Shown here piece by piece: positions 35,434-43,402 of a stretch of 56,412 bases of DNA. The notes beneath the pieces are model-generated. The model made no database searches. It had not been told where the DNA came from and saw only the letters and a program-made list of their open reading frames with translations. Source of the stretch: Agromyces seonyuensis (GTDB lineage Bacteria; Actinomycetota; Actinomycetes; Actinomycetales; Microbacteriaceae); the NCBI RefSeq assembly GCF_009789225.1, contig NZ_WSTA01000014.1:1-56412 (forward strand). The letters run 5' to 3'. The stretch's first letter is position 1. Each line of letters opens with the position of its first letter. Position numbers and translations under genes: made by a program.

Positions 35434-37053
35434 ATGAACAGCTTCATCCGGCGCGGCCGCAACGGCCTCCTCGCCGCCGCCACCGCTGCGGTGCTCGTCA
35501 TCGCTCCGACGATGTCCGCCAACGCGGCCACCGCCGTCGAACCCACTGTCGGCTCCGACAAGCCGCTCTACCTCGTCAGCCCCGAGGACGGCTCCCTCTA
35601 CCCAGAGGGCACGTCGATCCTCTGGGGTGCGGCGGTGGCTGCGGCCCCGACGCCCGGTGACGAGGAGTACGACTCGCCGTGGATCCGCCCGGCCGGCGCG
35701 GACCAGATGCGTCAGTTCATCTCGCCGCGCGGCCAGGAGCGCAACATCAACGCCTGGAACGCCTACGCATCGCTGGGCAACCCCGCGACGAACCTCATCC
35801 CCGACGTCTCCGGCTTCGGCAACACGACCGCGGGACTCGGCACGCCGTCGGGCGCCGCCGCGGTGGCCATCGCCGGTGGCAAGTACTCCCTCGGTGTGGC
35901 GTACATCCACCAGGACACCACCACGGTCGTCGAGGTGAACTACACCTACATCGAGGTGACGGCGAACTCGAACCCGAGCCTCGCGACCTACACGTGGGAC
36001 GTCCCGGAGGTCCAGGTCCCGGACTCCGCTCCGGCGATCACGACGCAGCCGGCGAGCGCCACGGTCAACCCGGGCGCCTCGGCGACCTTCACCGCGGCGG
36101 CGGACGGCAAGCCCGTCCCGTCGGTGCAGTGGCAGTCGAACGCCGGCTCCGGCTGGGCCGACGTCGCCGGCGCGACCAACGCGTCGCTGACGGTCTCGAA
36201 CACGACGCTCGCCCAGTCGGGCACGCAGTACCGCGCCGTCTTCACCAACACCCTCGGCTCGGTCACCACCGACGCCGCGACCCTGACCGTCGCCCCGGTC
36301 GCCCCGTCGAAGCCCACCACCGGTGAGTCCGACATCGCCGACCCGGCCAAGGGCGCCCAGTCCGTCACGATCCCGGCCGGTGTCGCCGCGGCCCAGACGG
36401 TCCAGGTCTGGAACTGGGCCGGCGCCGCCGCCCAGCCCGCCAACCTCGGCCAGGCCGTCGTCGACGCCGACGGCAACGTGGTCGTGGACATCCACGACCT
36501 CGCGAAGTTCCCGGCGGGTCTCAACACCGTCGCGTTCACCCTCGCGGGCGACTCGTCGTTCACGGTCACCTCGTGGACGTCCTTCACGAAGCTGTCGGGC
36601 ACGGGCGACCCCCTCACCGACACCGCCGACGTCGTCGCCACCGTCACCGCGAGCGACCTCTGGGCGCTCGAGGCGACGGAGTCCGTCATCGACTTCGGCA
36701 ACGTCGCGCGCAACGCCACGGCGACCGCCTCGCTCGGCAAGGTCACCGTCATCGACGACCGCAACGAGCTCAAGGGCTGGAACCTGGACGCCACGTGGGG
36801 CGACTTCGTCAAGGCCGGCACGACTGACACGATCGCCGCGTCGAACCTGACCGTCGCGCCGAAGTTCTTCGCGGGCTACAACGCCATCGCCGGCATCACC
36901 GTCGGCTCGGGCGCCCACATCGCGGAGAGCACGCCGGTCTCGACGCTGCCCTCGGGTGCGCTCTTCGACGCCGCCCTGGCGTTCAAGGCCCCGGTCACCG
37001 CGCAGGCCGGCGAGTACCACTCGACGCTGACCCTCACGCTCACCACCAAGTGA
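35434..37053 (+). CDS. Secreted Ig-like protein with WxL-like C-terminal domain
   Basis: A 539-residue exported protein with a signal peptide ending near SANAA. Residues about 35-195 form a beta-rich domain. About 196-285 is an Ig-like domain (ITTQPASATVNPGASATF, then SVQWQSNAGSGWADVAGA, then LTV). The last 130 residues resemble the WxL cell-wall-binding domain: WAL at 410-412, the segment VTVIDDRNELKGWNLDATW with W449-N-L451, and a terminal AGEYHSTLTLTLT, where the usual second Trp is replaced by Leu. In Firmicutes, WxL domains attach non-covalently to peptidoglycan and work with DUF916 proteins; the next gene is DUF916-like. Domain naming is by eye. Confidence 0.65.
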   Translation: MNSFIRRGRNGLLAAATAAVLVIAPTMSANAATAVEPTVGSDKPLYLVSPEDGSLYPEGTSILWGAAVAAAPTPGDEEYDSPWIRPAGADQMRQFISPRGQERNINAWNAYASLGNPATNLIPDVSGFGNTTAGLGTPSGAAAVAIAGGKYSLGVAYIHQDTTTVVEVNYTYIEVTANSNPSLATYTWDVPEVQVPDSAPAITTQPASATVNPGASATFTAAADGKPVPSVQWQSNAGSGWADVAGATNASLTVSNTTLAQSGTQYRAVFTNTLGSVTTDAATLTVAPVAPSKPTTGESDIADPAKGAQSVTIPAGVAAAQTVQVWNWAGAAAQPANLGQAVVDADGNVVVDIHDLAKFPAGLNTVAFTLAGDSSFTVTSWTSFTKLSGTGDPLTDTADVVATVTASDLWALEATESVIDFGNVARNATATASLGKVTVIDDRNELKGWNLDATWGDFVKAGTTDTIAASNLTVAPKFFAGYNAIAGITVGSGAHIAESTPVSTLPSGALFDAALAFKAPVTAQAGEYHSTLTLTLTTK

Positions 37054-37095
37054 GCTGAGGCGCTCCGCGCCGCGCTTCTCGCAACTGCACTACCG

Positions 37096-37131
37096 CCCGG
37101 TGGGGAGGCCGTTCGCGGCCTTCCCACCGGG
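37096..37131 (+). terminator. Hairpin with TTCG loop after WxL-like gene
   Basis: A 16-bp stem with one G-U (37096-37111 with 37116-37131) is closed by the stable TTCG tetraloop. It lies 42 bases after the stop and implies that the next five genes have their own promoter. Confidence 0.75.
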
Positions 37132-37235
37132 TGCGTTCCACCCGGCCGACGCGTGATGCCCGTTCGACACGCCGCGCATACGCGTCGTTCATGATGGCGA
37201 CGCGCGTACGTCGCCCATTCCTGCGGAGATACATC

Positions 37236-38354
37236 GTGCTCAATCCTCCCGCCCGAAAGCGCACTCGCGTCCTCCGATCGCTCGGCGCGATCGCCCTCGT
37301 CCTGGCCGCCGGCGCCGGGATGCTCGGCTCGGCGCTCCCGGCGACGGCGGCCGACGACGACAACACGGTCGGCGTCGCGACGCGTCCTGCCGGCGCCGAC
37401 GGCCTCCCCGACAGCCGCACGCGCTTCAGCTACACCGGCGACCCCGGCCAGAGCGTCACCGACCAGGTGCTCGTCGGCAACACGGGCTCCGAGCGGCAGG
37501 AGTTCACCGTTTACGCGACCGACGGGTTCAACGCCGCCGACGGCGCGTTCTCGCTGCTCGAGACCGCGGAGACGCCGACGTCGATCGGCACGTGGGTGAC
37601 CTTCGCCGACGGCGGCGATCGGGTGACCTTCTCGCTCGAGCCCGACGAGGTGCGACTCCTCACCTTCACGCTCGCCTTCCCGGCCGACGCGACCCCGGGC
37701 GACCACATCGGCGGCCTCGTCGCGTCCGTCGTCGAGCAGGGCACGCAGGTCAGCCTCGACCGCCGCGTCGCGACCTCGATCTACGCGCGCGTCTCGGGGG
37801 AGCTTCAGCCGAGCGTGACCGTCACGAGTATGGACGCCGCGCACCACGGCGACTGGTGGAACCCGTTCGCCGGCTCGGTGACGGTGCGCTACTCCGTCAC
37901 CAACGCCGGCAACGTCGCGCTCGCCGCCAACCTCACGCTCGGCGTGCGCACGTGGTTCGGCATCGCCGCCGCGAGCGACCAGGGCGCCACCGTGCCGGTG
38001 CTGCTGCCGGGCAACTCGGCGACGTACGAGTACGAGGTCGAGGGCGTCGGCCAGTGGCTCTATCTGAACCCGTACGTGCGCTTGAACCCGTTCGTCGATT
38101 CGTCCGACGCCGAGGCGCAGCTGCTGCCCGTCGCACTCACCCACCGCGACACCGTCACGTGGGCGGTCCCGTGGTCGCTGCTCATCCTCCTCGCGCTCGT
38201 CGCGCTCGCCCTGCTGTTCGTGCGCTGGCGTCGTCGACAGGATGCTGCGCGTGCGCAGGCCTGGATGGAGTACACGGAGCAGGAGGCGACGCGCAAGGCC
38301 GAGGCCCAGCGCGACGCCGACCTCGTCGACGCTGGCAAGGCGAACGCTCCGTGA
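37236..38354 (+). CDS. DUF916-like (WxL-interacting) membrane protein
   Basis: A 372-residue exported protein with a signal peptide of about 40 residues ending ALPATAA. The first extracellular domain (about 41-190) has the features of the DUF916 peptidoglycan/WxL-binding family: TRFSYTGDPGQSVTDQVLVG, NTGSERQEFTVYATD and FPADATPGDHIGGLVAS. A second beta domain follows (FAGSVTVRYSVTNAGNVAL, then VEGVGQWLYLNPYV), then one membrane helix (WSLLILLALVALALLFVRW) and a charged cytoplasmic tail. I chose the GTG at 37236 because CGGAG lies 8 nt upstream; upstream ATGs give a poor signal peptide. The stop overlaps the next start as GTGA. Confidence 0.7.
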   Translation: MLNPPARKRTRVLRSLGAIALVLAAGAGMLGSALPATAADDDNTVGVATRPAGADGLPDSRTRFSYTGDPGQSVTDQVLVGNTGSERQEFTVYATDGFNAADGAFSLLETAETPTSIGTWVTFADGGDRVTFSLEPDEVRLLTFTLAFPADATPGDHIGGLVASVVEQGTQVSLDRRVATSIYARVSGELQPSVTVTSMDAAHHGDWWNPFAGSVTVRYSVTNAGNVALAANLTLGVRTWFGIAAASDQGATVPVLLPGNSATYEYEVEGVGQWLYLNPYVRLNPFVDSSDAEAQLLPVALTHRDTVTWAVPWSLLILLALVALALLFVRWRRRQDAARAQAWMEYTEQEATRKAEAQRDADLVDAGKANAP

Positions 38355-39151
38355 ACCAGCGATCTCCTCGCCGCCTCGGGGCTGCGGCGGCGATGGGCGC
38401 GATCGCGCTCATCGCACTCCTGGGGGCCCAGCCGCTCGAGGGGGCGCGCGCCGATGACGAGGCCGGCACCGGGAACGTGTCGGTGACGATCGTCGACCCG
38501 ACGACGCCGTCGCCCACCGCCACGCCATCGCCGAGCCCGTCGTCGACCGCTGCGCCATCGGGAACGACCGGCGTGGGATCGAGCACCGGCGGGGGCGGCT
38601 CCGGCTCCGGAGCATCCACCGGTTCGGGCAGCACCACGACCCCGGATGGCGCGAGCCCCGGGGGCGATCAGCCCGCCGATGAACTCTCGCTCGGCGGCGT
38701 GCTCTACATCGGCGGGCTCGGTGCGGAGTACACGCCGTCGACCGACCCGCTCGCCGGCTCCGTCGACCTCGTCTTCACGGTGCGCAATGCGTCGGAGACG
38801 ACGTTCGACGCGGAGGTCGTCGCCTGGACCGAGACCCCGCTCGGCACGCGCATCGACACGGCGTCGGCCGAGATCGCCGGCCTCGCCGGCGACGAGGTGC
38901 GCACGATCCGGTTGCGGACGAGCGGCGTCGGCCAGTGGCCGATCGTGAACGCGTTCGTCACCGTGACGCCGCCGAACCAGGTCGAGGGCACCACACTCAC
39001 CCCCGTCACTCGGGAGGCCTCCGTCTTCACGTTCCCGTGGGCCTTCGGCCTGCTCGCGCTGGTCGTCGCCGCGACGATCGCGATCACCCGATTCGTTCGA
39101 GCCAGGCGGGCGGCCGTGCCGATCCGCGAACCGCAAGGAGTCACCGCATGA
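38351..39151 (+). CDS. Membrane-anchored exoprotein paralogous to the membrane-proximal domain of the DUF916-like protein
   Basis: A 266-residue protein with a signal peptide (AMGAIALIALLGAQPLEGARA), a long Ser/Thr/Pro/Gly linker (about 50-100), one beta domain (about 105-225), one helix (FPWAFGLLALVVAATIAITRF) and a short tail. The beta domain repeats the plan of the previous protein's second domain: DPLAGSVDLVFTVRNASETT matches NPFAGSVTVRYSVTNAGNVA, and SGVGQWPIVNAFVTVTP matches EGVGQWLYLNPYVRLNP. It is therefore a shortened paralogue that lacks the DUF916 part. GTG overlaps the previous stop, and its own stop overlaps the next ATG. Confidence 0.68.
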   Translation: MNQRSPRRLGAAAAMGAIALIALLGAQPLEGARADDEAGTGNVSVTIVDPTTPSPTATPSPSPSSTAAPSGTTGVGSSTGGGGSGSGASTGSGSTTTPDGASPGGDQPADELSLGGVLYIGGLGAEYTPSTDPLAGSVDLVFTVRNASETTFDAEVVAWTETPLGTRIDTASAEIAGLAGDEVRTIRLRTSGVGQWPIVNAFVTVTPPNQVEGTTLTPVTREASVFTFPWAFGLLALVVAATIAITRFVRARRAAVPIREPQGVTA

Positions 39152-39819
39152 CGACCGACACCGGTCGAACCCGTTCCGCCGACTCGCCGACGACCGAGAA
39201 GGCTCCGGCATCCGCCGAGTCCTCGGTCCTGTCGCGATCCGGCAGGTCGCGCACCCGCGTCGGGATCATCATCGGCGCCGCCGTGCTCGTCGCGACGGCC
39301 GTCGGCGTCGGCATCGGCGTCGCGGTCACCTCCGACGGCACCCCGGTCGCCGGGCCGTCCGACGGGCCGGTCCATCTCTGGAACGTCGACACCGAGCAGC
39401 TCGCCGAGGCGCCGGGAGCCGAGTTCGCGTTCGACCAGGTGCTGCACTGGGCCGCGAGCGACACCGACGAGCTCGCTCCGATCGTCTGCCCCGCCGAGTC
39501 GACAGGTGCGTGGACGTTCGTGAGCGAACCGGGCTCCGAGCACGCCGGCATCACCGGCTGGAAGGCATACTCCATGTCGGGCTTCGACCCGGAGCCCGCC
39601 GAGCCCGGCCGCCTCGAAGTGCTGCTTCCCGTCGCGAGCCTCGACTACCAGAGCGACGGTTCGGCCGGCGCCTACGAAGACGTGCGCGTCTCGGGCGGCA
39701 CCCTCAGCACCGGCGTCGCCTGCGTCGCGCAGGACGGCGCCGTCACCGCCGCGCACTTCCGCACCGTCCACGTGACGGCCGGCACCGGCGCGTTCACGAT
39801 CGACCCGATCGGCGGGTGA
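39148..39819 (+). CDS. Single-pass membrane exoprotein, unknown function
   Basis: A 223-residue protein with about 35 polar cytoplasmic residues, one membrane helix ([24 protein letters not shown]) and a roughly 160-residue outer domain. The outer domain has two Cys (IVCPAES and GVACVAQD) that could form a disulfide. I recognise no family. AAGGAG precedes the ATG, which overlaps the previous stop (ATGA); its own stop overlaps the sortase-fold gene (GTGA). The coupling suggests stoichiometric production with its neighbours. Confidence 0.62.
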   Translation: MTTDTGRTRSADSPTTEKAPASAESSVLSRSGRSRTRVGIIIGAAVLVATAVGVGIGVAVTSDGTPVAGPSDGPVHLWNVDTEQLAEAPGAEFAFDQVLHWAASDTDELAPIVCPAESTGAWTFVSEPGSEHAGITGWKAYSMSGFDPEPAEPGRLEVLLPVASLDYQSDGSAGAYEDVRVSGGTLSTGVACVAQDGAVTAAHFRTVHVTAGTGAFTIDPIGG

Positions 39820-40814
39820 ACGTGACGACCGAACTCGACCGGGGTCCGACTCCGCCGATGGATGCTCCGCGGACGGCGCCTTCGTACACCCACCCCGCGC
39901 CGAACTCCCCGAAGGCGCCCAAGCCCCCGCGCCGCCCCCCGGCCCCGCCGGTGCAGTACGCGCTGCTCACGCCCGTGCAGGCGTTCTGGCGGGCGCTCCT
40001 CGCCCTCATCGCCGCGCTGGCGCTGTCCTTCGGCGCCTACCTCTTTCTCTTCAGCCACCTCCAGCACTTCGCCGCGCAGCAGCGCCTCGCCGACTCGTAC
40101 CGCGTACAGCTCGCCGACGGCACCGCCCCGGTCAGCGAGGGCGACTTCGAGGACGTGCTGCTCGAGGACGGCGACCCGGTCGGCATCATCGACATCCCGC
40201 AGCTCGGCGTGCACGAGGTGATCTCCGAGGGCACGTCCGCGCCCGTCCTCGCCGGCGGTCCCGGCCACCTGCGCTCGACGGTGCTGCCCGGCCAGGCCGG
40301 CGTCAGCATCCTGATGGGCCGCGCCGCCGCCTACGGCGGCCCGTTCAGCCGCATCCAGGAGCTCGCCCCGGGGGACCGCTTCACGGTGCGCACCGGTCAG
40401 GGCGAGATCGAGTTCGAGACCATCGGCCTGCGCTACGCGGGCGACGCGACGCCGCCCGCGCCGGTGCGCGGGGAGAGCCGGCTCATCCTGCAGACCGCGC
40501 GCGGCATGCCGTACGCCCCGACGGGCATCGCGTACGTGGATGCCCGTTCCGTCGAGGACGCGCTACCCGCGGGCGCGCGGCAGACCACGACGCTGAGCCT
40601 GGCGCCGGAGGACAAGGCTCTCGCCACCGACACGACGACGGTGTGGGCCCTCGTGTTCGCGCTCCAGTTCCTGATCGTCGCCGAGATCGCGGCGGTCTGG
40701 GCGTTCCGCCGGATCGGCGCCCAGCGCACCTGGATCGTGTTCGTCCCCGTCCTGCTGATCGGCGGGCTCTTCGCCGCCGACCAGGTCGTCCGACTCCTGC
40801 CGAACCTGCTCTGA
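39816..40814 (+). CDS. Sortase-fold membrane protein lacking catalytic His and Cys
   Basis: A 332-residue protein with a Pro-rich cytoplasmic N-terminus, one helix (about 57-80), a sortase-like beta-barrel domain (about 118-245) and two C-terminal helices (about 275-295 and 305-325). The fold segments are clear: [40 protein letters not shown] and [20 protein letters not shown]. Where active sortases have the catalytic His (GHRxxYG), this reads [11 protein letters not shown], with Arg169. Where the Cys should be (LxTC), it reads LILQTARG, with Ala228. It should not transpeptidate. It may instead scaffold the surface proteins encoded beside it. Confidence 0.75.
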   Translation: MNVTTELDRGPTPPMDAPRTAPSYTHPAPNSPKAPKPPRRPPAPPVQYALLTPVQAFWRALLALIAALALSFGAYLFLFSHLQHFAAQQRLADSYRVQLADGTAPVSEGDFEDVLLEDGDPVGIIDIPQLGVHEVISEGTSAPVLAGGPGHLRSTVLPGQAGVSILMGRAAAYGGPFSRIQELAPGDRFTVRTGQGEIEFETIGLRYAGDATPPAPVRGESRLILQTARGMPYAPTGIAYVDARSVEDALPAGARQTTTLSLAPEDKALATDTTTVWALVFALQFLIVAEIAAVWAFRRIGAQRTWIVFVPVLLIGGLFAADQVVRLLPNLL

Positions 40815-40864
40815 CGCGACTCGCCTCCGAGCCACCACCCCCGCACCACGAGGAATCCCAGATC

Positions 40865-41767
40865 ATGACCGAGTCGACCACCACCGCCTCCGAGGTGCTG
40901 CCCGAATCCCGCGCCCGCGGTCGGGGCGGCGTCCTGCCGAGCTTCGGCGCCCGCCGCCGCGCCGCCGCGGCGAGCATCCTCGAGCCGCAACCGCTCGCGA
41001 GCCTCGACGCCCGCAACATCTCCGCGTGGTTCGGCGAGCGCCAGGTGCTCGACCGTGTTTCGCTGACAATGCCCGCCGGCGTCATCACGTCGCTCATCGG
41101 ACCATCCGGATGCGGTAAGTCGACGTTCCTGCGCATCCTCAACCGCATGCACGAGCTCGTGCCCTCCGCGTCGCTCGCGGGGGAGGTCCGGCTCGACGGC
41201 GAGGACATCTACGACGTCGGCCGACCGCTCACCGAGGCGCGCAAGCACATCGGCATGGTCTTCCAGAAACCCAACCCGTTCCCGGCCATGTCGATCTACG
41301 ACAACGTCGTGTCGGGGCTCAAGCTCACGGGCACCCGCGTCGACCGGCAGACGAAGGACGAACTGGTCGAGTCGTGCCTGCGCCGCGCCGGTCTCTGGAC
41401 CGAGGTCAAGGACCGTCTCCGCGCTCCGGGCGGCGGCCTCTCGGGCGGCCAGCAGCAGCGCCTCTGCATCGCCCGCTCGCTCGCCGTGAAGCCGCGCGTG
41501 CTCCTCATGGACGAGCCGTGCTCCGCCCTCGACCCGACCTCGACGCGCGTCATCGAGGAGACGATGCTCGAGCTCGTGCAGGAGGTGACGATCGTCATCG
41601 TGACCCACAACATGCAGCAGGCGCAGCGCGTCTCGCAGCAGTGCGCGTTCTTCCTCGCCGCGCACGGCACGCCTGGCGCGATCGTCGAGCACGGCGACAC
41701 CGACGCGATGTTCGCCGACCCCCTCGACCCGCGCACCTTCGACTACGTCAACGGCCGCTTCGGCTGA
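40865..41767 (+). CDS. pstB: Phosphate ABC transporter ATP-binding protein PstB
   Basis: The ATPase subunit of the phosphate importer. The 300-residue protein has about 45 extra N-terminal residues before the ABC domain. Visible: Walker [21 protein letters not shown] (Pst-specific LNRM), the Q-loop [18 protein letters not shown], the signature [16 protein letters not shown], Walker [14 protein letters not shown] and the switch His in [12 protein letters not shown]. It lies 9.5 kb from pstS, 50 bases after the sortase-fold gene, with GAGGA about 9 nt upstream, and appears to close the surface-protein operon. No phoU gene follows. Confidence 0.95.
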   Translation: MTESTTTASEVLPESRARGRGGVLPSFGARRRAAAASILEPQPLASLDARNISAWFGERQVLDRVSLTMPAGVITSLIGPSGCGKSTFLRILNRMHELVPSASLAGEVRLDGEDIYDVGRPLTEARKHIGMVFQKPNPFPAMSIYDNVVSGLKLTGTRVDRQTKDELVESCLRRAGLWTEVKDRLRAPGGGLSGGQQQRLCIARSLAVKPRVLLMDEPCSALDPTSTRVIEETMLELVQEVTIVIVTHNMQQAQRVSQQCAFFLAAHGTPGAIVEHGDTDAMFADPLDPRTFDYVNGRFG

Positions 41768-41818
41768 TCCGGGCCGCGACGAGTCCGAGCCGAGGATGTC
41801 CGTGCGGGCGGCCGCGCC

Positions 41819-42076
41819 TCAGGCCTCCCGCGCGAACCGCGGCCCCGAGTACCCGTCGCGCTCGACGTGCTCGCTCCACATGGATGCCGGTCGCACCCAG
41901 AGCCCCGAGGCCCCCGGCCGTCCGTCGGCGTCGATCGGCCGGTACACGACGTGCGGCTCCTCGGTCTCGCTGTGCCGGGCGACCCCGAGCACCTCGTAGC
42001 GGTTGCCCTTGAAGTGCCGGTACACGCCGGCCTCGATCCCCGTGCCTGCGGTATCCGCCGCGCCCGCGTCATCCAT
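41819..42076 (-). CDS. DUF1653-family protein
   Basis: An 85-residue protein consisting almost entirely of a DUF1653 domain: GVYRHFKGNRYEVLGVARHS, ETEEPHVVYRPI, LWVRPASMWSEHV and GPRF. The family is widespread and uncharacterised. I placed the start at the ATG at 42076, preceded by GAGGG. In-frame ATGs further upstream give an unlikely Gly-rich extension. It converges on pstB. Confidence 0.8.
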   Translation of the reverse strand: MDDAGAADTAGTGIEAGVYRHFKGNRYEVLGVARHSETEEPHVVYRPIDADGRPGASGLWVRPASMWSEHVERDGYSGPRFAREA

Positions 42077-42196
42077 CACGCCCTCGACCCCACCACCCGC
42101 GCCGAACGGGCGCAAGTCGTCGCTTCGGAGCATTCGAAGCGGCGATCTGCGACCGTTCGGCGCGGAGCCCGGCTGACCGCGCTCAGGTCGCCGGTC

Positions 42197-42487
42197 TCAG
42201 ACGATCGTCTCGACCCGCAGGAGCTCGGTGCGCGCAATGGCCCGCGCATGCACCTCGGCCAGCGCGAGCCGCGCGGGGTCCTGCATATAGGCGGCGAGCG
42301 CCGCGTCGTCGGGCATGCGGATGACCTGCACCTCGAGCGGCCCGTCCCCATCGTCGGTGCGGCGCACGCGGCTCACGACCCGCCCGCCGTGCTTCGGCAC
42401 CAGGGCGAGCACGGCATCCTCGTACTCCGACAGCGCCCGCTCCTGACCTTCGGCCGCCCACAGCAGCACGCAGAGTTCCAACGTCAC
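42197..42487 (-). CDS. DUF1330-like small protein
   Basis: A 96-residue protein of dimeric alpha-beta barrel appearance: TLELCVLLWAAEGQERALSE, then VLALVPKHGGRVVSRVRR, then LEVQVIRMPDDAALAAYMQD. This order is typical of DUF1330/ABM-like proteins, whose role is mostly unknown. The GTG at 42487 has no Shine-Dalgarno but has TAGGGT 6 nt upstream. It is the last chromosomal gene before the integrated element. Confidence 0.75.
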   Translation of the reverse strand: MTLELCVLLWAAEGQERALSEYEDAVLALVPKHGGRVVSRVRRTDDGDGPLEVQVIRMPDDAALAAYMQDPARLALAEVHARAIARTELLRVETIV

Positions 42488-42493
42488 CGCCGC

Positions 42494-42499
42494 ACCCTA
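42494..42499 (-). promoter_or_regulatory. -10 hexamer TAGGGT of DUF1330-like gene
   Basis: On the minus strand TAGGGT is followed by GCGGCG and then the GTG start. The 6-nt spacing fits a leaderless mRNA beginning with GTG. Confidence 0.5.
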
Positions 42500-42564
42500 C
42501 CGCCGGCCGCCGTCCCCGCCCGAACGCGCCCGCGCCACGGGCCGGCAGCGTCGTCCCGCGGTAG

Positions 42565-42643
42565 CAAGAAAACCCCCGCACGTTAGGCGGCGGTTCCGGT
42601 GTCTGGCTCACCGCACCGATCCGGTGACCTTTCGATTTTCAGT
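42565..42643. repeat. Left attachment-site remnant (diverged copy of tRNA-Phe 3' half and terminator)
   Basis: This 79-bp stretch aligns with 54797-54874 over its length. Both begin with the same 13 bases (CAAGAAAACCCCC), and both end with a 27-base block, 42617-42643 here and 54848-54874 there, that differs at three positions. Both blocks end CGATTTTCAGT, the anticodon loop of tRNA-Phe. The left copy no longer folds as tRNA. It is read as the old tRNA 3' end displaced by integration. Confidence 0.7.
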
Positions 42644-42674
42644 GAGCCTGGGCGGTTTTCGCTCAATTCCTATG

Positions 42675-42690
42675 AGCGCGATATCGCGCT
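42675..42690. repeat. Perfect 16-bp palindrome near left end of element
   Basis: AGCGCGATATCGCGCT is its own reverse complement. It lies between the left attachment segment and the left arm repeat, in DNA without a gene, and may bind a recombination or transfer protein. Confidence 0.4.
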
Positions 42691-42742
42691 GATCAGGGAT
42701 TCTTCGAAACGGTCACGTTGGTTTCAGATGGTTTTCGCGCAT

Positions 42743-42765
42743 TTAATGGCACATTAATGGCACAG
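42743..42765. repeat. Left arm repeat (two tandem TTAATGGCACA units plus G)
   Basis: A 23-bp sequence identical to 54739-54761 and in the same orientation. It is itself a tandem duplication of an 11-mer. The TAA stop of the minus-strand GNAT gene lies inside it. Position inside both attachment segments fits integrase arm-binding sites. Confidence 0.65.
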
Positions 42766-43362
42766 ATCTCGTCCGTGACCGGCTGCGGGGGCCTTTGAGT
42801 TTGCTCTCGGTGGCGGCGTTCTGTGTTCGCTCGGCGTCGCTGAGAGCGCCTTGGTGAAGAGGAGGTTGGTCTCGTCGTAGTAGGCCTTCGTGACGCCGCG
42901 TTCCTGCATCCCGAGGCGCCGGCAGACGCGCTGCGAGGCAGCGTTGCGGGGGTCGGTGACGGCGATGGCGAGGAGGAGCCCCCGAGTGCTTGCGTCGGCC
43001 AGAACCGCCTGCGCCGCTTCGGTGGCGTAGCCGGCGCCCTGGGCGTTGGGATGGAGGTGCCAGCCGATCTCGACGGGGGCATCGCCACCGGTTCCTGTCG
43101 AGAGGGGGATGGGCTTGAGCAGGAGGTTTCCGACGAGATCCCCGGTGGCCTTGACGGTGACGGCCCAGATGCCGTGGACGTGGTGGTCGAGCGCGCGGCG
43201 ACGGTGAATGGAAGCGATCGCTTCGGAGCGCTCGGTCATCGGCTTCGCGTGGGGGCCGAGGTAGCGAACCGTTTCCGGGCGAGATTCGAGGTCAAAGAGG
43301 AAGTCGGCATCCGTCTCCTCCCAGGGTCGAAGGCAGAGGCGATCGCTGACGATGGTGCGCAC
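42754..43362 (-). CDS. GNAT-family N-acetyltransferase (RimJ/RimL-like)
   Basis: A 202-residue acetyltransferase: RLCLRPWEETDADFLFDLES at the N-terminus, VEIGWHLHPNAQGAGYATEA with the acetyl-CoA loop, and NAASQRVCRRLGMQERG, the standard late GNAT helix. The GTG at 43362 gives the family's usual start; upstream in-frame codons add unlikely residues. The last dozen residues are encoded up to and into the left arm repeat, so the native C-terminus may have been altered by integration. It is the leftmost gene of the element. Confidence 0.82.
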   Translation of the reverse strand: MRTIVSDRLCLRPWEETDADFLFDLESRPETVRYLGPHAKPMTERSEAIASIHRRRALDHHVHGIWAVTVKATGDLVGNLLLKPIPLSTGTGGDAPVEIGWHLHPNAQGAGYATEAAQAVLADASTRGLLLAIAVTDPRNAASQRVCRRLGMQERGVTKAYYDETNLLFTKALSATPSEHRTPPPRANSKAPAAGHGRDLCH

Positions 43363-43402
43363 GCGCCCATTCTTCCGGCAGCTGCGGCCGGCGATCGCCG
43401 GG

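Noticed and set aside
39816-40814. Active sortase that anchors the neighbouring surface proteins
   Set aside because: The catalytic His and Cys positions are Arg and Ala, and the neighbours lack LPXTG-type sorting signals.
42601-42643. A second tRNA-Phe gene at the left end of the element
   Set aside because: Only the 3' half is recognisable. The T-stem/loop has the wrong size and there is no acceptor 5' strand, D-arm or matching anticodon stem. It is an attachment remnant.
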